The notes under the pieces are model-generated. The model searched no databases and was not told the DNA's origin. It saw only the letters and a list, made by a program, of their open reading frames with translations. A stretch of DNA of 64,000 nucleotides, from positions 62,001 to 126,000 of the forward strand of contig NZ_JAERRK010000014.1 in the NCBI RefSeq assembly GCF_016741775.1, read 5' to 3'. This document shows, one piece after another, positions 60,319-64,000 of the stretch. Every line of letters begins with the position of its first letter. Within the stretch, counting starts at the first letter, position 1. Source of the DNA: Streptomyces actinomycinicus (GTDB lineage: Bacteria; Actinomycetota; Actinomycetes; Streptomycetales; Streptomycetaceae). The position numbers and the translations under genes are program-made.

Positions 60319-62778
60319 CTAGAACACCGGTCCCGCCACCACCGACACCGTCTTCGGCAGCGAGGTGCCCGAACCGTCCCGGCGCGGGTCCGGCTCCGGC
60401 AGCTCCGCCGGGGTGCCGGTCTTCTGCGCCGCGCGTGCCGGGGTCGGGCCCGCCCAGGCCACCGACAGACAGTCCTCGCCCTTCAGGAACCGCTGGCAGC
60501 GCACGCCGCCCGTGGCCCGGCCCTTGCGCGGATACTGGTCGAACGGGGTCAGCTTGGCCGTCGTCTGCACCGAGTCGTCCAGCGTGCCCCGGGAGCCGGC
60601 GACCGTGAACACCACCGCGTCGACGGCCGGGTCGACCGCCGTGAAGGAGATCACCTTCGCGCCCTCGGTGAGCTTGATGCCCGCCATACCGCCGGCCGGG
60701 CGGCCCTGCGGACGCACGATGGACGCCTGGAAGCGCAGCAGCTGGGCGTCGTCCGTGATGAAGACCAGGTCCTCCTCGCCGGTACGCAGTTCCACCGCGC
60801 CGACGATCCGGTCGCCCTCCTTGAGCGTGACGACCTCCAACTCGTCCTTGTTGGACGGATAGTCGGGCACCACACGCTTGACGACACCCTGCTCGGTGCC
60901 GAGCGCGAGGCCCGGCGACGACTCGTCCAGCGTGGTCAGGCAGACCAGCGTCTCGTCGTCCTCCAGGCTGACGAACTCCGCCAGCGGAGCCCCTCCGGAG
61001 AGATTCGGTGCGGCCGCCGTCTCGGGCAGCTGCGGCAGGTCCACCACGTTGATCCGCAGCAGCCGGCCCGCCGAGGTCACCGCGCCGATCACCCCGCGCG
61101 CGGTCGCCGGCACCGCCGAGACGATCACGTCGTGCTTGACGCGCTTGGCGCCCGCCCCCTCCGGGAACGGCTCGTCGCTCGCCGTGCGGGCCAGCAGCCC
61201 CGTCGAGGAGAGCAGCACCCGGCACGGGTCGTCGGCCACCTGCAGCGGCACGGCGGCCACCGTGGCGCCCGCGGACTCCAGCAGGACCGTGCGCCGGTCG
61301 GTGCCGAACTTCTTGGCCACGGCGGCCAGTTCCGCCGACACCAGCTTGCGCAGCTCCGCGTCCGAGTCCAGGATCCGGGTCAGCTCCTCGATCTCCGCGG
61401 TGAGCTTGTCCTTCTCCGCCTCCAGCTCGATCCGGTCGTACTTGGTGAGCCGGCGCAGCGGCGTGTCGAGGATGTACTGCGTCTGCACCTCGCTCAGCGA
61501 GAAGCGCCCCATCAGGCGCTCCTTGGCCTGCGCGGAGTTCTCGCTGGACCGGATCAGCCGGATGACCTCGTCGATGTCGACCAGCGCGGTCAGCAGGCCC
61601 TCGACCAGGTGCAGCCGGTCGCGCTTCTTGGTGCGGCGGAACTCGCTGCGGCGCCGGACCACGTCGAAGCGGTGGTCGAGGTAGACCTCCAGCAGTTCCT
61701 TCAGGCCCAGGGTGAGCGGCTGGCCGTCGACCAGGGCGACGTTGTTGATGCCGAAGGACTCCTCCATGGGGGTCAGCTTGTACAGCTGCTCCAGGATCGC
61801 CTCGGGCACGAAGCCGTTCTTGATCTCGATGACCAGGCGCAGGCCGTGCTCGCGGTCGGTGAGGTCCTTGACGTCGGCGATGCCCTGGACCTTCTTCGCG
61901 TTGACCAGGTCCTTGATCTTCGCGATGACCTTCTCGGGACCGACCGTGAACGGCAGCTCGGTGACCACCAGGCCCTTGCGGCGGGCGGTGACGGTCTCGA
62001 TCGCGACGGTGGCACGCATCTTGAAGGTGCCGCGGCCCGTCGCGTACGCGTCCCGGATGCCGTCCAGGCCGACGATCCGGCCGCCCGTGGGCAGGTCCGG
62101 GCCGGGGACGTGCTTCATCAGCGCGTCCAGGTCGGCGTTCGGGTACCGGATCAGGTGGCGGGCGGCGGCGATGACCTCCCGCAGGTTGTGCGGCGGCATG
62201 TTCGTCGCCATGCCGACCGCGATGCCCGAGGAGCCGTTGACCAGCAGGTTCGGGAAGGCGGCCGGCAGCGCCACCGGCTCCCGCTCCTGACCGTCGTAGT
62301 TCGGCGTGAAATCGACCGTGTCCTCGTCGATCGACTCGGTCATCAGGCTCGTCGCCTCGGCCTGGCGGCACTCGGTGTACCGCATGGCGGCCGGCGGGTC
62401 GTCGTTGCCCAGCGAGCCGAAGTTGCCGTGGCCGTCGACCAGCGGCACGCGCATGGAGAACGGCTGCGCCATGCGCACCAGGGCGTCGTAGATGGACGCG
62501 TCGCCGTGCGGGTGCAGCTTGCCCATGACCTCGCCGACGACACGCGCGCACTTCACGTAACCGCGTTCGGGGCGCAGGCCCATCTCGTTCATCTGGTAGA
62601 CGATCCGGCGGTGCACCGGCTTGAGGCCGTCGCGGGCGTCCGGCAGGGCGCGCGAGTAGATGACCGAGTACGCGTACTCGAGGTAGGAGCCACGCATCTC
62701 GTCCACGACGTCGATGTCGAGGATCCTCTCCTCGAACGAATCGTCGGGCGGCGGGGTCTTCGTGCTGCGGCGGGCCAT
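60319..62778 (-). CDS. parC: DNA topoisomerase IV subunit A (ParC)
   Basis: 819-residue DNA-breaking subunit. The winged helix carries the quinolone-region HPHGDASIYDALVRMAQPF and the catalytic Tyr in AAMRYTECR. The coiled gate has QTQYILDTPLRRLTKYDRIELEAE. The C-terminal beta-pinwheel has GRLLRINV, GIGAVTSAG-like and GGVRCQRFLKGED repeats. The Ala at the position of E. coli GyrA Ser83 (GDASIYD) is also seen in mycobacterial GyrA. The ATG at 62778 follows GAGGAG. Its partner ParE is at 41094. Convergent with the CobW gene, 35 bases between stops. Confidence 0.95.
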   Translation of the reverse strand: MARRSTKTPPPDDSFEERILDIDVVDEMRGSYLEYAYSVIYSRALPDARDGLKPVHRRIVYQMNEMGLRPERGYVKCARVVGEVMGKLHPHGDASIYDALVRMAQPFSMRVPLVDGHGNFGSLGNDDPPAAMRYTECRQAEATSLMTESIDEDTVDFTPNYDGQEREPVALPAAFPNLLVNGSSGIAVGMATNMPPHNLREVIAAARHLIRYPNADLDALMKHVPGPDLPTGGRIVGLDGIRDAYATGRGTFKMRATVAIETVTARRKGLVVTELPFTVGPEKVIAKIKDLVNAKKVQGIADVKDLTDREHGLRLVIEIKNGFVPEAILEQLYKLTPMEESFGINNVALVDGQPLTLGLKELLEVYLDHRFDVVRRRSEFRRTKKRDRLHLVEGLLTALVDIDEVIRLIRSSENSAQAKERLMGRFSLSEVQTQYILDTPLRRLTKYDRIELEAEKDKLTAEIEELTRILDSDAELRKLVSAELAAVAKKFGTDRRTVLLESAGATVAAVPLQVADDPCRVLLSSTGLLARTASDEPFPEGAGAKRVKHDVIVSAVPATARGVIGAVTSAGRLLRINVVDLPQLPETAAAPNLSGGAPLAEFVSLEDDETLVCLTTLDESSPGLALGTEQGVVKRVVPDYPSNKDELEVVTLKEGDRIVGAVELRTGEEDLVFITDDAQLLRFQASIVRPQGRPAGGMAGIKLTEGAKVISFTAVDPAVDAVVFTVAGSRGTLDDSVQTTAKLTPFDQYPRKGRATGGVRCQRFLKGEDCLSVAWAGPTPARAAQKTGTPAELPEPDPRRDGSGTSLPKTVSVVAGPVF

Positions 62779-63096
62779 CGCTGCCGGCTCCTCCTGATCT
62801 GGTCGCTCACCGCGGGGGCGCGCACCCTCCGGCTCGCTCTTGCTGAAGCGATTGACTGATCTGACGCGGACCATTGTGGACCGGGGCACTGACAGCCCCG
62901 GCCACGACCCGGCCTCCGGCGGCCCGGCCGGTACCCGGCGGCCGCCCCGAGACGGGTCGGACGCAGGCTACGCGATCCGCTGTGGGCGTACGTCCCGCGG
63001 GAACTTCGACGAGGCCTCGCACGCTTTGCATACAGTGGCAGGAACGGCAGGAAAACCGCGGTTTCGACGACCGCCTCCGCTCGCGAAGGGACGTAC
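62779..63096. other. Divergent gap between parC and the M16 gene
   Basis: 318 bases holding two promoters. TACAGT at 63031-63036 might be a -10 of the rightward gene. No operator or small gene recognised. Confidence 0.4.
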
Positions 63097-64000
63097 ATGC
63101 CCATGGGTCACACGACCACAGCCGAGGCAGGCTCCGGGGGCCTGACAGCGACCGAGCACCGCCTGGCCAACGGTCTGCGCGTGGTGCTCTCCGAGGACCA
63201 CCTGACCCCGGTGGCGGCGGTCTGCCTCTGGTACGACGTCGGTTCCCGGCACGAAGTCAAGGGGCGTACCGGGCTGGCTCACCTTTTCGAGCACTTGATG
63301 TTCCAGGGGTCGGGTCAGGTCAAGGGCAACGGCCACTTCGAACTGGTGCAGGGCGCCGGCGGCTCGCTCAACGGCACCACCAGCTTCGAGCGCACCAACT
63401 ACTTCGAGACCATGCCCGCGCACCAGCTGGAGCTGGCCCTCTGGCTGGAGGCCGACCGCATGGGCTCCCTGCTGGCCGCCCTGGACGACGAGTCCATGGA
63501 GAACCAGCGGGACGTCGTCAAGAACGAGCGCCGCCAGCGCTACGACAACGTGCCCTACGGCACCGCCTTCGAGAAGCTGACCGCCCTCTCGTACCCGGAG
63601 GGCCACCCCTACCACCACACGCCGATCGGCTCGATGGCGGACCTGGACGCGGCCACCCTGGAGGACGCCCGCCAGTTCTTCCGCACCTACTACGCGCCGA
63701 ACAACGCGGTGCTCTCCGTGGTCGGCGACATCGACCCGCAGCAGACCCTCGCCTGGATCGAGAAGTACTTCGGCTCCATCCCGTCCCACGACGGCAAGCC
63801 CGAGCCCCGCGACGGCTCCCTGCCGCAGACCATCGGCGAGCAGCTGCGCGAGGTCGTCGTGGAGGAGGTCCCGGCACGTGCCCTGATGGCTGCCTACCGG
63901 CTCCCGCACGACGGCACGCGCGAGGCGGACGCGGCCGATCTCGCCCTGACCGTCCTCGGCGGAGGCGAGTCCTCCCGGCTGTACAACCGGCTGGTGCGCC
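63097..64000 (+). CDS. M16-family zinc peptidase, partial (right edge)
   Basis: First 301 residues of an insulinase-type peptidase; the gene runs beyond the window. The inverted zinc motif HLFEH has His62, Glu65 and His66, and NERRQRYDNVPYG carries the downstream Glu. LTATEHRLANGLRVVLSEDHLTPVAAV is the typical start and FRTYYAPNNAVLSVVGDIDP the first-domain end. GGGESSRLYNRLVR is near the edge. The ATG at 63097 follows GAAGGG. In Streptomyces two such genes usually lie in tandem. Confidence 0.92.
   Translation, partial: MPMGHTTTAEAGSGGLTATEHRLANGLRVVLSEDHLTPVAAVCLWYDVGSRHEVKGRTGLAHLFEHLMFQGSGQVKGNGHFELVQGAGGSLNGTTSFERTNYFETMPAHQLELALWLEADRMGSLLAALDDESMENQRDVVKNERRQRYDNVPYGTAFEKLTALSYPEGHPYHHTPIGSMADLDAATLEDARQFFRTYYAPNNAVLSVVGDIDPQQTLAWIEKYFGSIPSHDGKPEPRDGSLPQTIGEQLREVVVEEVPARALMAAYRLPHDGTREADAADLALTVLGGGESSRLYNRLVR

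Overview
The window is chromosomal core DNA of a Streptomyces. It is very GC-rich, uses GTG and occasional TTG starts, and carries a gene set I recognise from the Streptomyces coelicolor arm around whiH-hrdB: hflX, a three-gene siderophore locus, dinG-lexA-nrdR-nrdJ, rnhB, whiH-hrdB, both topoisomerase IV subunits and paired citrate synthases. I see no rRNA or tRNA gene, no transposase, no phage gene and no CRISPR array. The synteny statement comes from memory of the S. coelicolor order, not from an alignment.

Layout: (1) 1-4.7 kb holds a tandem repeat, a secreted M1-type metallopeptidase, hflX with a near-perfect sigma-R promoter, and a lipoprotein serine protease. (2) 5.1-9.8 kb is a compact NRPS-independent siderophore locus: diaminobutyrate-type aminotransferase, IucA/IucC synthetase and GNAT acyltransferase. 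(3) 10.1-17.3 kb is a DNA damage and dNTP block: DinG helicase, LexA with its SOS box, NrdR with two NrdR boxes 31 bp apart, and class II reductase NrdJ. (4) 17.4-24.7 kb carries TerD, a DUF4937 protein, a histidine phosphatase, an ADP-ribosylglycohydrolase, a DHA2 exporter with a divergent TetR regulator and two operator palindromes, RNase HII and unknown proteins. (5) 25-36.3 kb carries an unknown protein, a RecQ-type helicase fused to a phosphoribosyltransferase-like domain, a DUF4192 protein, a debranching-enzyme-like protein, a NrtR-like NUDIX regulator and an unusual ABC ATPase-permease fusion. (6) 36.4-43.2 kb holds whiH, hrdB, a trypsin-like protease, a small zinc-ribbon-like protein and parE. 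(7) 43.7-54.4 kb is a signalling and transport block: a NarL-type two-component system, a DUF485 plus sodium:solute symporter pair, and a NitT/TauT-type ABC importer bracketed by two CitB-type response regulators but only one CitA-type kinase. (8) 54.6-64 kb holds an iron-box-controlled sucrase/ferredoxin-like protein, a citrate synthase with an N-terminal DNA-binding domain divergent from a normal citrate synthase, a small membrane protein, a CobW GTPase, parC, and the start of an M16 peptidase.

How they work together: the block links genome maintenance (LexA, DinG, RecQ-like, RNase HII, Topo IV), deoxynucleotide supply (NrdR/NrdJ), the principal sigma factor and a sporulation regulator, with accessory nutrient uptake and iron genes between them. 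Several intergenic regions contain tandem repeats (periods 29, 6, 28-30, 17 and 20 bp), which is a recurring theme of this window.

The best candidates for something undescribed are the HTH-citrate synthase fusion with a palindrome in its divergent promoter, the CitB regulator/ABC importer module with repeated GAGCAMAA half-sites, the array of 20-bp GATCAA-containing repeats, and the ABC fusion that seems to lack its H-loop histidine. All of these are inferences from sequence reading only.
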